Positions 35,536-47,360 of a DNA stretch of 64,000 nucleotides are shown in pieces (position 1 is the first letter of the stretch; the number at the start of each line of letters is the position of its first letter). The position numbers and the translations under genes were made by a program. Source of the DNA: Oxytricha trifallax (Eukaryota; Ciliophora; Spirotrichea; Sporadotrichida; Oxytrichidae); contig ARYC01000649.1 in assembly GCA_000711775.1 (NCBI GenBank), positions 62,001-126,000 of the forward strand. The letters are read 5' to 3'. Below the pieces are notes generated by a model. That model was not told the DNA's origin. It worked only from the letters and a program-made list of their open reading frames with translations, and did no database searches.

Positions 35536-37886
35536 TCAAGCCTATATTTTAATATTTTTTGCTTTTAGCATTGCTTTATCATAGAAATCTGCAATCATAT
35601 CTTCATCGTAATCTCTTAATATTCCTAAGGGCTGTCTTTCTTTCTTGTTCAAAATTATTGAGATGTTTTTCTATTTCGTACATCTAAAAAATTTATTGGT
35701 TCATCATTTTTTTAATTATTTTCTTTTTATGCTATTTTTATTCTTTGTTTGTAAAGAAGTCTAGATTGAAACATTTTAATAAGTCTTATTCAATTAGACT
35801 GTATTATTATTGTTGAAATTTTTATTATTTGCTCATAAATTTTATGGAACATATTGGAAAGCTATATAAAATATTGTAAACTTGTCTTCATAAAAGTTTT
35901 ATTGCTCTAAACTTGAATTCAAATATTCAATTTACAGTTATTATAAACACTATCATTCCTTTTTACTTGTCAAATTCTATACTAGACTATCCAGTTTCAT
36001 TTATTCCATTTTTTAAATGCTATTGATACTTTTCGTCATTCTTCTACTGTTACTGCATCAACTATATTTGATTACCTATCAACTCAAAGTACTTAGAAAT
36101 TTTCTCTAAATCAACATTAGTAAAGTCTTCTTAAGTATCACACAATTGGGAAGCTTTACTCATAGCTTCTGATCTTCTGCGCATATTTCCAAATATAACT
36201 AAAGAATAAGTGATAAGATTAACTTAAACTTACTATAATTACTTGCAGCATTTTAAGGGCTATTCTTGGCGCTGTTAATGTAAGAGTTTGGATTTGTGTT
36301 ATCATTAGTTATGCTTCCAAAATCTCTAAGAAATTATGGCTGACCGTTGTTAAAATTTTAGGTCTTTACGCTTCCACTGCCACTACCTCTGCTATTAAGA
36401 ATTGCCATATTGTTACTCTGTGGAGCTATACTCTAATGCTCATCTTCATCAGTTTCTCTGATCTATTTCAAAGGAAAATCTTCATTTAAATTCCTGTTTT
36501 TATTTGAGTAGCTCCCATTTCCATAATTATTGAAATTTTACTTATTGTCATAGCAATTCTCACCAAAATTTTCCTCAATGTTCGGATTATCCTCGAGAGT
36601 CTTTAGCACTTCTTTTCAGTGAATTTCTATGCCATTCAAAAATTACAATTGAGGCAGAGAGGTAATCACCAAATGTACAATATCTTCTTAAAATAGGCTC
36701 ATATATAGTGAAATCAAATTTGGAAGTGCAGATAGCTAATTGACAACATTGTGAATCTATACAGGGAAGAATTAAAATTAGGATTTTTCTGTACATTGTT
36801 AAAGGGATTATTATTAATGTTCAATTCTTTCAAATGTCTGATAAAAGCCGACAAGGAGTTTGATAATTCCTAGAGCTGATAGTTTTCTAAATTTAAAGAG
36901 AGAAGTGCTGGAAATTTTACTAATAGCGGTAGAATTTCATTCAAATCATTCAAGTTTCTATACAATAAGATATTAGGAAAGTCAATATATTTTAGGCAAT
37001 TAAATTGGTTAAATCGAAACATTATGGTTATTTTTTTCACATAATGAGCTTTGTTTTAGTTTAGAAATTAAGTCTTTAATAAATTTGTTTATATACTTAC
37101 GTTGCTGAGAGATCTAAATCATCGCTATTTACAGATGATTTAAAAATCACATCGAGGTACTACACTCTCCGATTTTATGAAACTTGAAATTATTATTGTA
37201 GGAATACATTCGAATTGGGGAAATAAATTAAAATTAAATAAATAATTAATCAAAATCTTGGCAGTTAAAGTTGGCAAATTTGAACGATCTTGGGCTCATT
37301 CGATATAGAATTCAAAATTAGCTGGACTTTATTATTGGCGGTACTATTTTATTGCATCCCTGAATCGAGTTAACTCGACTTTAATGTGAGGGTAAAATTT
37401 AATGAATTTAGATGCATTTAATTAAAGTCGAGTTAACTCGATTCAGGGATGCAATAAAATAGTACCGCCAATAGTAAAGTCCAGCTAATTTTGAATTCTA
37501 TATCGAATGAGCCCAAGATCGTTCAAATTTGCCAACTTTAACAGCCACGATTTTTATTTATTATATATTTAATTTTAATTTATTTCCCAAATTCGAATGT
37601 ATTCCTACAATATTACTATTAAGACATCATGTTTTGATTGTTATTTCCATTTAAGCTTTGATGATTAGCATTTTATTGATTGTTTTATATTTCTTTTGGA
37701 CTTAATCTTCCTGCCTAGTTGTTGTTGATTGCTGCATGCTACTACTGTGAGTGATTAATATTCTTCACAGACTATGATTCTTGAGATTGTTACTTGAGCT
37801 GCTATCGACTTTTATACAAGTTTTTCCTTCTAAAATCCACTTGAAAATTGATTGATAGATAAGGATTAAAATTGATCAACAGACAT
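35536..37886 (-). CDS. Leucine-rich-repeat protein interrupted by a MITE
   Basis: ATG at 37886 (minus) starts MSVDQFQSLSINQFSSGFQK, then an N/Q-rich stretch (VKNINHSQQQHAAINNNQAG). Coding reaches the palindromic element at 37196-37610 within a Gln tract. Removal with one TA joins NNNQNMMSQQQ to QQFQVSQNRRVQYLDVIF in frame. LRR-like units follow: DDLDLSAT, LLVKFPALLSLNLENYQLQE and LSAFIRHLKELNINNNPF. The C-terminal part is Asn/Ser-rich (SNKNRNLNEDFPLKQI), then MRRRSEAMSKASQLCD, and ends YDKAMLKAKNIKIQA at TGA 35536-35538. A protein-interaction role is likely; nothing more specific is seen. A 16-nt GT-AG piece near the N-terminus (gtataaaagtcgatag) would be needed to keep the frame. Confidence 0.65.
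37196..37610. mobile_element. Palindromic TA-flanked MITE/IES, copy 6 (second subfamily), inside CDS
   Basis: The element is 415 bp between TA at 37194-37195 and TA at 37611-37612. The ends are TTGTAGGAATACATTCGAAT and ATTCGAATGTATTCCTACAA, exact complements over at least 20 nt. The halves are almost identical throughout, making this the youngest-looking copy. Excision leaving one TA restores the leucine-rich-repeat gene frame. Confidence 0.95.
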
Positions 37887-38069
37887 ATTTTATTGTATTG
37901 AAATATATTATAGGCAAAATTATTCGTTAAAAAAGTTAATCTAGGCTTTTTTAAAATAATCTCAATTTTATAACTTATGCCAAAAATGTTTCATTATTAG
38001 TAATTGAATCTCATTTAAGTTCAATAAGATTGTAGAAATGGATTGTATAATTATAATTATTAATTAAAT

Positions 38070-39211
38070 ATGAATTCACCTGTTTATTTTGTGAGCAAAA
38101 TGGCTTGAAGAGCTAATTAAGGCCTTGCTAGAGCCTTTAAGGAAGCTGGTCTTTGTAAGTAATTAAGCATTTCTTTCATGAATTGAATTTTTAAGTTGAA
38201 GCCACCTCATTAAGAGAAAGCTTTAATATCTAAATAACCAATATATAATGAGTGAGCATTAACTAATGGATTTATAGAACTCGATAGAGGTGGAAGCAAA
38301 TTTCAAAATGATGTTGCTTACTTGCAAGAACTCTCAAGACACAAGTAATTTACTGCCATTGAAGAGTCTTCTCCCAAAGTAGATAGTGCCTGGATTGCTC
38401 CAAATGCCACTTTAGGTAAGTAAAAGTAATATAAGATTTTTATGACAAAATGTTAAAGAATTGATTGTGTTAAAATTTTAAGATGAAATTATTCAATTTA
38501 TCAATTATTTTGCATAGTTATAGAGGTTTTAATCAGCAAATGGGCTACAGTTTGGTACAGTGTTGTTAACTTATTAATTAATAAAAAGATTTTTTTAGAT
38601 TCATATATATTTTTTTTTAAAAAATGGTTTAAGTTTAAAAAAATATCAGAGCTAAGTATAACGCAGTGAGAATTGGACATTTTTCATCAATTGGAGATGG
38701 AACAACCATTAATACAGCCTGTGTTCTTCCACATGGAATTGCTGCTTCTGTTAATATTGGAAAGAATGTAACTATTGTGCCAAATTATATACAAAAATTT
38801 TGGTTTTAATTAATTTGAGTACAGTTACTTCAAATTATAAAATCTTAGTAAAAATAAAACACTCTAAAGCCAGGTTGCACAATCTACTCCTGTATCATAG
38901 ATGATGATGTGGTGATTGGTCAAGGCACCGTGATTATGGGAGGTGCTGAAATTGAGAGAGGCGCTCATGTCCTTCCCAACTCAATCGTCTAACCAGGCAG
39001 ATTGATCCCAGCAGGCTAAGTATGGGGCGGCAACCCAGTTAAATTCGTAAGAAACTTGACTAAGGAAGAGCAAGTTCAGAACTACGCTAAAAGCTATAAA
39101 ATGTATAACAAGAAGAGTTATAGAATTTAACATGCACTAATGCAATGCTACTTTTAGAGAGAAAAACAGATTAGTGATATTTTATTTTTCAATGATTAAT
39201 TTTATCTCTGA
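38070..39211 (+). CDS. Gamma-class carbonic anhydrase-like protein
   Basis: Exons encode NQGLARAFKEAG, ELDRGGSKFQNDVAYLQELS, then VDSAWIAPNATLG, YNAVRIGHFSSIGDGTTINT, VLPHGIAASVNIGKNVTI and PGCTIYSCIIDDDVVIGQGT, then VIMGGAEIERGAHVLPNSIV and VWGGNPVKFVRNLTKEE. The hexapeptide-repeat (left-handed beta-helix) pattern and the VWGGNPVKFVR signature are those of gamma-carbonic anhydrases, which in many protists are mitochondrial and sit with complex I. The TGA is 39209-39211. Introns use GTAAGT at 38155 and 38418. The most likely start, ATG 38070 (MNSPVYFVSKMA), is in frame but followed by TGA at 38106-38108 before RANQGLARA. Confidence 0.88.
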
Positions 39212-39689
39212 TTATAGGAGCAGGTGCTAATATTTAAATCATAATAAATTCCAAAATTATAATTATTTATTAAAACTATAATTAATCAACCACAGACTAG
39301 ATTTAGATTTTTTCGACATGGACTTCATTCCATTTACTTGTGTATTATCATTATCGGATAACATACTAAAATCTTAAAAGCCTCTGATCGAATATATCTA
39401 TCGAACTGAGGTTACGCAGATATTTGACACTCTCTATACAATAATAATATTGCTAAATTATTAAATTATTAGATTTTAATCGATTTTAGGATATATTTAT
39501 AATATAAAACTTATAGAGCATTCGTCAACAAATATTTTTTATTAATTTTGTTTTAAATAAATTTTATATCTTATGTTAAATAAATTTAAAAATCTAAATA
39601 TTTATAAATTTACTGAAATAATCCTTTCAAAATATGTTATTTGATTTCTGATACGGATTATTTAGATAAATTATTAAATTAGAAAGAAA
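39212..39689. other. AT-rich intergenic stretch
   Basis: No feature was recognised between the carbonic anhydrase gene and the GC-richer retroelement-like unit C. Confidence 0.45.
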
Positions 39690-39928
39690 GAAAATTTCGG
39701 GTATCACAGTGACGGTGATCACTTTCCTGAAATTACAAAATTTTCTATGTGAGTCTCACCTAAAACTTCCTCTTGAGTGGTACAACTAGATCTTTGGAAG
39801 TTAAACCTCCGGGAGTAGTAGGAGTTAAATCCGGCTCTCCCTATTAGATTCGCTAACAAGAAACTTTCTTTCTAACCTGAGGCCTCAGCTAACTAAGCCA
39901 TTCTCGCGAGGGGTTGAGCGACGATATA

Positions 39929-40174
39929 ATGAAGAACAAAACTAACCACTCGATAATAGTCAGAACTCTTAAGGAGGCTCATAGAATAAGCTATTACTAA
40001 CCAAACACTGAACCATCAGACAAACCAAATCCACTCCAATCTCATTTGACTAGAATACCATCCTTAGAAAGTTCTACTAAGGTTCTTACTTCTGGACAAA
40101 AGGTCCTATTTAACAAACTCACCATATCTGATACTAAATCGGATAACATTTCTATACAACTAACCTTCAGCTGA
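39929..40174 (+). CDS. Short ORF in unit C (81 aa), frame resumes after TGA
   Basis: ATG 39929 gives MKNKTNHSIIVRTLKEAHRI to TGA 40172-40174. The same frame resumes directly after (MTEETLSQINIVTSSNNKEN) to about 40373. This suggests a longer ORF broken by one stop. No homology was recognised. Confidence 0.45.
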
Positions 40175-40367
40175 ATGACTGAAGAGACTCTCTCATAAAT
40201 CAACATAGTAACATCCTCAAACAACAAAGAAAACTAGATATTACAACTCGTTCAAAGAACAATCTCAACTTAGCGGGAAAGAAGTTTCTACCTTTCCATG
40301 CCTATGGTTCACACCCACTTACCTACTAATAGGAACCAGCACAGACATTCCCATCTGAATCAAGATA

Positions 40368-40495
40368 TTTGAAGAATCACTCCTGCACAAGATATGCACT
40401 GAATCACTCCTACACAAGATATGTAGTGAATCACCCCAAAATAACTTAACTAAGGAATCACTCTAACATAAGATATTAGAGGAATCACCAAAAAA
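40368..40495 (+). repeat. Tandem repeat of about 33 bp in unit C
   Basis: The unit GAATCACTCCTACACAAGAT and variants occur about three to four times, each with AAGATAT followed by a divergent end and GAATCAC. It may be a structural or regulatory part of the element. Confidence 0.7.
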
Positions 40496-40831
40496 GTTAT
40501 AACCACTATCTAATAAGGAGACTATTGAATAACAATCTTGAATACTACTATTTAGTACCAAGTAATCAATGGAACCATACATTGATACACACAAAGGTAC
40601 TAACTATTTACTAAGTACCACACATATACTATAATAGTTACTTTTCCAGCTTCGCTGGGATAAATAAAACCCCGAGACACCTAAATCCCTAAACCCCATG
40701 AAATTACTTCCCTAAAATCTCTTTTAACCACTAGAATTTGAGATTAATGCTCATACTATTAAAACTTTAGTACTTAATAAAAGGGGTATAATTAATCATT
40801 ATTTAATTTACTAACAACAAAAATTACAAAA

Positions 40832-41167
40832 ATGGCAGACCTTAGCCACTTCAAAAATAATGACTTATGGTCTCCCAAGTGTGATAAACAATCATGTATG
40901 GAACTTTAGTTTGAATACATGACTAATAGTCAACTAGTATAATACTAACTGATTCAATGTATCAACTTCACAGTCTACGAGGATAGACACTACCAAACTC
41001 CTGCAGAAGAGGCAGTAGAGTTGTCAAGATAAATTACTTCGTTCTATAAAGAAAAAATTTATTTACTTTAGTTGGAACGATACAGATAAAAAGAGAGAAC
41101 GACTTTGTAATTTCTTAATGAATTACATGGCATACTAAATGAAATGACAGACAATGGAAATATTTGA
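40832..41167 (+). CDS. 111-aa ORF in unit C
   Basis: An intact frame from ATG 40832 to TGA 41165-41167, without introns, starts MADLSHFKNNDLWSPKCDKQ and ends LNELHGILNEMTDNGNI. It is charged and helical with three cysteines. Its function is unknown. Its position just before the 3' hairpin and TTA tail is like that of the ORF in unit A. Confidence 0.55.
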
Positions 41168-41562
41168 GATTGTATAAACGTCTTTATTTTAAATTAAAAG
41201 AGCTTGTCCCTTACATAGTTTTTTACAACTATATACATCCGGGGGGCCTTGAGCCCCAGATGTGGATTAATTATTATTATTATTATTTCTGATAAGTTAT
41301 TTTGAATTTTTTAGGGGCCTAATTTTTATTGAATTCGTAGATTTTAATAATTGAATTGACATTATAAATATTGAACTCCCTTAAAAATTGAATTTAATTT
41401 TAGTAATAAAGGATTAGTTTGAACTATAAAGTCATATTTAATTTATTTCACATCTCTTTATATTTAATTAGAATTAATCTTCAATTTCAATTCGAATTCT
41501 AATTATGCGATCATAATAAGGTTATAAAATAGGGAGGGGTCATATTTTTAGATTTATTTCCA

Positions 41563-41718
41563 TCAGCCAACTCCAAACTTCATAAGTGCGATCTTGAGGA
41601 TTTCGACCTCTTGTTGAGTCCAGCCAGAGAACAGCGCATAGTTCCAAACTGACTTTGACTCAGCGATTTTCTTGTTCTGATTGCCAGCCATGATTGCTGC
41701 GGAAATGCTTGATGACAT
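41563..41718 (-). CDS. N-terminal exon of a Myb/SANT-like protein
   Basis: ATG at 41718 (minus) starts MSSSISAAIMAGNQNKKIAE, then SVWNYALFSGWTQQEVEILK and IALMKFGVG, followed by TGA (41563-41565) and then WKQI in the same frame. The W-x(n)-ILKIALMKFGxGxWKQI pattern is the start of a Myb/SANT DNA-binding repeat, and the TGA lies where Arg or Lys is expected. Downstream codons stay open briefly but lose similarity. The rest of the gene is not nearby. It may be a germline segment whose continuation lies elsewhere, a pseudogene, or a TGA read as sense. Confidence 0.55.
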   Translation of the reverse strand: MSSSISAAIMAGNQNKKIAESKSVWNYALFSGWTQQEVEILKIALMKFGVG

Positions 41719-42047
41719 AGTGTGAAGGGAATCTATCTAATAAATTGAAGTTATGATAAACTCTCACACATATAGTAATGATTTGTGATTAAACGGAAAT
41801 GAAATTAGTGTCTTACTCTCAAATAGTGTAGTGAAAGTGTAGTTTAAACAAAAAAGTATAAGTAAAACTGATAAAATCAAATTAAATTATTAATTATAAT
41901 CTTATTTGTGCTGATAAATCTACACTCATAAGACTAACTAAATAATCATAAGTTAATCAATTGAATTATTAGCTGATTGAATTTATAATATAATATACTA
42001 TAACATTATAGGAATTACTCTGTATCATATTGATTTCAAGATTAATC

Positions 42048-45000
42048 TCATTCTTGCAAATTAAGCTCATGAGTGCTCATACTGAAATTGACCAAGTTCT
42101 TGGTTTCTTCTATTTTCTGTTCAATAAGCTGTTTATTTTCCTCAAGGCCCTTAGTCCAGCAATCTTGTTTGCATTAAGCAGGTAGGAAGTTTAACGAATA
42201 TTTATTAACTTATAAGAAAAAAAACACTAAGAGCAGCTGTTTTGGGTTATTTTAATAATTTTGAAAATAAATGGAAGTCTAAGAGTGTTAAATAGAGTGG
42301 TTCAACAATTACAGATATATAGCCTCGTTGATACACAAATGGGTTGCAAGTTGTTCTATCAAAAAATGATATCATATTAAGTTTTCTTATCTAAAATAGG
42401 GCCCCAATATTAATCATAAAAGATAAATACTTTTTAAATAAAATGCACTAACAGAATAGCCTAGTTTCTTCTCAATATCCCCTTGCTGATAATATTCCTC
42501 CATCTCAGCAGCCATCCATCTGAAATATTATATTGAGTTTTTGCATGAATTTGCGTGATCTGAGGCATAGAGCACCAAATTTAGTATTAGCTGTTTATCT
42601 TCGTTGCTCTCTTCTGGGAATTTCTTTGTTGAAAGTCTACCTCTGAAAGCCACTATCATAAGAAATGTTAAGTCATTTCGAGATATCTTACTTATTTAAT
42701 CGAAATTCATTGATATGTCTGTCGCAAGAATCATCTTGATGATTGTCTACCTCACATTCCAATATTATTATATGATAAATATATTAAAAGATATAATCTA
42801 ATTTGAACCAATATTAAGCTTCACTAAGTAGCTCAAAAATGTCATTTTGAGGATCAAAAAGCAATTTGAAAGCCATAGCACAATGATGATTTTCAGGGAC
42901 TGATTTATCATTGTATCTTACAGCCTTTAAATGCTTAGTTGAAATTAAGTATGAGTTGTTCACTCCACTAAAATAAAATATAATTAGAACAGTCATAAGA
43001 AATAGGACTTACGGGTGGCCAAGATCATGCATGAGACAGGAAAGGAAAGCAGCCATCACATTCAAGTCAGAAAGATGATTCATGAGCTCACCATGCTTTA
43101 CGAAATAGTGGAAGTTCCTTGTAACTTCAATTGCTCTTAAGGTATTGTGGTAGGTATTATTCTCGTAAACTATATACAAATAATAATATAAATTTAGAAA
43201 TTATAGAAGTGCTAAATATAAAAGTTTAGAAGGAGTTTCTAATCTATGTTAAAAAAAGTTATTATTATCAGCAATCGAGAATTTTTCAAGCAAGCCGTAA
43301 ATCTAAAACAACTTAAATCCAAAATGCAATATAGTAGTCTCACCCAGGTTCTCGCTATATTTGAAAATATCAAAGTCCCATTTATCGAAATAATCCATCA
43401 TTTTAAGGGCATTGTTCCACATACGTGGTGGCACTTATAAAATATACTTTATTCTTTCTTCCTCTTCTTCAAGTTTGTTATATTTATAAGCAAAGATAGG
43501 ATATAAAATCAATAAAATACACTTATTGGATAATAAATTTATCAAGATATAATTAAGTTTATTTGGATCTTACTCATCATTTTCTCAGTGAATTTCTTTT
43601 AAAAAGTCATCTAAATCTCTCTCGAACCATTAAGTTGTGTCATTTGCAGCATCAGTAGTAATATTTAGCCAAGCCTTTGCCTCAACATCCATGTTCTTTT
43701 CTTCAGAAGCCATGTCAAAGTTCAGCTCATAAAGTTAATTTGATCCAATTATGTCTTTAGCCCATTTCGCTTCTTTTTTAATTGATTGAGATATCTCTCT
43801 TAGGTCGATAATAGCCTAAAGTATTTTTATGACTGATTCTACGGGATTGAGATTCGTGGATTAATGCCTCAGTTTCGAAGTATTGCCTGTAATTTTTCTT
43901 ATCGTTATAACCACCACTCTTATAAGTCTTAAAACACTAAGACCTTTAACTATGATACCAATAATATTTAAGATTTCTGAAATAAGAACAATACAGGCGT
44001 CAAATGCGTTAAAGACATCTACCAGATACATAAAATTTGAAGCAAAGCTTTTTACAATAATCTCAGTGAAGAAAATTGTCAAAAAAGCGGTGTCAATTTT
44101 TGACAAAATCTTTTCATCAATTACAAATATATCAGTAAGTGTAAGCCAAAATAAAATGAAGGCAGTGTAGAGAGATATCAAAATCATAGAAATCATTTCA
44201 AAGCCTTGACTTTCAAGCATCTTTAGGCAGAATACTTTCAGCTTAGGAATCACATTTTCTTTCTTCGGTATATCAATGATTTATTAACTTAAGCATTCTT
44301 ATTCATTTGGAGCCAAGAAACCAAAGCGTCTCACAATGATAACGTAGAGAACTGATAATATGCCTACTGATTTGCATTAATCCATAATTATTGAAAGTGC
44401 CATTGTAGGGAATAGTAATTCTGGCCGCCCATACTATAAGTAAATTTTTAAAATTATAAAACTTACAGCTATTGATTCAGAAATGAAAGAAATAGATAGA
44501 GCTAAAACAATCACAAAGAAAATTATCATAAATATTTAAAAGAGTAAAACTATGCAATTCTGCTTTGTGTTTTCAATATTCGAATATAAAAAATGATGAT
44601 ATCAACAAATTTTTGTTTACTTTTTACCTTGGCTAGTATAATACACAAGAACTCAAAAATAAATTGTATTGGAGTAACAATAAAACAAGCAATTATTGCC
44701 ACGCCAGGTGCTAGTGACATGACATTCTGTCCTAATACAACTTCTTCATATAAGATAGTTTTCTCGCAAGTTTCTGATGGATAAACGCAAATTATTTAAT
44801 CTTGCTGATAAGGTGGTAGATCAGTACAATATTATCTTGTCTCTCCAATAATTGCTTTGTCATCACCGTTAATACATGTGTGAATGCGAGCTTGTCTGTT
44901 TAGATATTTGATAAATGGAAATACTGCATTTTAGGAGATAAAACATTTATTAAAGGGAAGACTCATGTTGAATTTAATTGACTAGTAATCTCATTTTTAA

Positions 45001-45543
45001 TAAAGAAATCTAGATAAATGCTTTGCACTGGTCGTATTATGCAAGACCAGTTTGACTCTTTGTTATATCAGGTCTCTTGTGTGAATAAAATTAGTTGAAT
45101 CTGTTTCCATTGTATATAAATTTAAGCCCTGTAGTTTGTGCGCATTATAATTCAGGGAAATAGCCAACGTTACATCCTGAATAACAATCAACTCTATATT
45201 CATTAAAATTAAAAAAAACAGAAGTTATTATTTTTTTGGATACATTAGTACGAAGATAAATTTAGAAATATATCTATCAAACTAATTTAAAGATTAGAGA
45301 TTCTATAATTGCTTGAATAATGAGTATTTACCTTTTCAGACATTCTTTATAGTAATACTCGTCATTAGGGTCAATGAGAGTATACACAAATATAAAAATC
45401 AGAAGAATATATATTCCAAAACGAAAGCATCTCTGCATAAAATTAGGGTTTATTTAAAGTATTTCTGGATATTTATCCTATTAAATAGAAAATAATTATT
45501 AAAGTTATCACCCATAAATTTACTCTTTCTTCAGAAAGCTCAT
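42048..45543 (-). CDS. Membrane protein with voltage-sensor-like domain fused to cyclic-nucleotide phosphodiesterase
   Basis: The probable start at 45543 gives MSFLKKE, spliced to DKYPEILQINPNF, then a membrane segment (FGIYILLIFIFVYTLIDP). A Cys-containing outside region follows (GDDKAIIGETRQYCTDLPPY), then MSLAPGVAIIACFIVTPIQF, a 33-nt intron, MALSIIMDQCKSVGILSVLY and VIIVRRFGFLAP. Next is a four-helix block (MISMILISLYTAFILFWLTL; FFTEIIVKSFASNFMYLVDV; VFNAFDACIVLISEILNII) with an S4-like LSVLRLIRVVVITIRKITG. After a linker (WFERDLDDFLKEIH) comes the PDE domain: MWNNALKMMDYFDKWDFDIF, LNVMAAFLSCLMHDLGHP (metal HD), NNSYLISTKHLKAVRYND, MAAEMEEYYQQGDIEKKLGY and DRTTCNPFVYQRGYISVIVE. The TGA is 42048-42050. 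It should hydrolyse cAMP and/or cGMP at a membrane, perhaps under voltage control. No pore helix was evident. Confidence 0.85.
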
Positions 45544-45817
45544 GGTCCTCTTCACACCATAGTTTAAGTTAGTCGTGATTTTATTTCAGGAAAATTCGAA
45601 ATTTAGGAACTTATAACCGAGTTTATTTTCTTGCGAATTTGTAAGCCCACATTTTGAAATTTAAAAATATATGGAATTTATATTTTCTATAATTTATTTT
45701 TTTTATTTTTATTTCGAATTTTAACTTATATTACTTTAATTCAATATCCAATCTTATCTGAAAATAGTTAAACTGATTAATTTGTTTTTTTTAATATTTT
45801 TTTTATTTAGTTAGCAG

Positions 45818-47190
45818 ATGGTCTGCAATCAACAAGTAAGCAAGAACATTTTACACATAATCAAGCTCATTATTTTGCTATAATCTTATTGCTACTTAAA
45901 GAATAATTATGAATACTTTTTCATTTTAGGTCAGGAGTACTGCCTACAAAGCAAATTCAACAATGCTATTTGCAAACTCAGAGACTCATCGGTCAGTAGT
46001 CATTGGCAGAGTTCATGGGTCTTCACCTACACATTGATCGTATTGCAGCAGACAACAAGCAAAAAAGAGTAAGCTATTTGTCATTAATAAAAAAAATATC
46101 GAACAAGATATCCAAATAAAAGTTTTGAGTTAACTCTCACATGACCTTCCTTCAGATTGTTAATTTAATTTTACATGGGGTATCAGAAAACAAGGTTTTC
46201 TAGTCAATCAAGGCTGCAAGTTGACTCCAGAAGAGAAAGATGAACTCAGAAAGATAAACTAAGAAAGGTATGGACTCACAGCAGAGGATGTTGAGGCGAT
46301 CAAGCTTTCTGCTTCTTGTCACTTAGTTAAAATCTTTCAGATTGAAGACTATGCATCCTAAGTCTACGCTCATTATAAAATTTATCTGAGAAAATCTGAT
46401 TATATGGTTAAATTAAACTCAGTACAATGGATAAGATAAAGCATTTAATCAAACTCGAAGATGCTCTGAAAAGCAAACTTGAAATGATCAGAGATGGCAA
46501 GAGATAGCAGAAACTTGAGTAGATACAGTAAAAGTTGAGAACAACAGAGTCTAGTGGAAGAGGTTCTTTAAGCAAAGTTCAAAGGAAAATGAGTGACTTG
46601 CACTTAACAGTGCTCACTAGAACGGGAACTCGGATTTGGATGAGGATAACGATGAATCAGTCATGATTATCGATGAATCTCAACAAGAGATTCCAACTCC
46701 AAAAGGTAAAACCTAGGCCAAGCTCACTAAACAAAAGCATGATTAAGAAACTTTAACTATGATGAAGCTAGGTTCTCCTGAAAGAGAAGAGTAAAATCTA
46801 CCTTTTGATTCAACAGCTGCTAGTATTTCCAACCCTACTTCAACTTAAAAGAGTAGTGCATTGAAGATTAACTCAAATAAGTTGCATGATACCGATGTAA
46901 CTTCCAAAGAGCCATCCTCTTGCAAGAAAACAAAGCTTAATTCTAGTTTTGTTAGCAAGACTACAAGTAATATGACAAATACTATCCAGAAGTATGCTCA
47001 CCCCAACAAAATCTCGACAGAAACAGATCAGAACTAATAAATTTTCTTGCTTAACAGACTAGTCTAGATATAGTAAACTCATATAATTAAACAATTATGA
47101 CATTTTAAGGGGACTTCATTTCTCTGAGTGATGATGAGGAAGATTTGATGCCTAAGCTAAAGAGAAGAAGAGTAGAAGACTCAGAATGAA
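45818..47190 (+). CDS. Tandem paralogue 1, Lys/Ser-rich probable nuclear protein
   Basis: A short first exon (ATG 45818, MVCNQQ) precedes an exon LPTKQIQQCYLQTQRLIGQQ, SLAEFMGLHLHIDRIAADN. Later exons give KLTPEEKDELRKINQERYGL, TAEDVEAIKLSASCHLVKIF, then a coiled region MDKIKHLIKLEDALKSKLEM, and an acidic/Ser-rich tail (SDLDEDNDESVMIIDESQQE). The end DFISLSDDEEDLMPKLKRRR, VEDSE is at TGA 47188-47190. KLKRRRVE looks like a nuclear localisation signal. The QTQRLxGQQSLAxFMGLHL block is shared with the next gene. The family is unknown. Confidence 0.6.
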
Positions 47191-47360
47191 TAGTTGAAGC
47201 GAATATTTGGTATTTTTGATTACTTGCTTTGTCCTTTAAGAATATGTGAATAAAATTGATTAATGAATGGATTGACCTTTTAAGTTTGCTTGTATTTTTT
47301 GCTATTAATTTCAACGGATTTTCATTCATGATATGATTTAGAATGATTTCAAGATTATTA

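Larger units (their letters stand above)
39690..41290 (+). mobile_element. Retroelement-like unit C with (TTA)n tail
   Basis: A 1.6-kb block, GC-richer than its flanks, ends with a hairpin region AAAAGAGCTTGTCCCTTAC, a GC-rich stem (ATCCGGGGGGCC...GGATTAA region, 41236-41268) and a TTA tail. This order matches unit A although the sequences differ. It carries two short ORFs, a tandem repeat at about 40370-40495 and a CCAGCTTCGCTGG hairpin near 40649. No reverse transcriptase was seen. It could be a non-autonomous or decayed relative. The 5' border is approximate. Confidence 0.55.

Noticed and set aside
40042-40227. 61-aa minus-strand ORF
   Set aside because: The plus-strand frame in the same place is longer and fits the unit C ORF order.
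43883-44170. 95-codon open frame on the plus strand with a hydrophobic product
   Set aside because: It is the antisense shadow of the voltage-sensor-like segment of the minus-strand PDE fusion gene.
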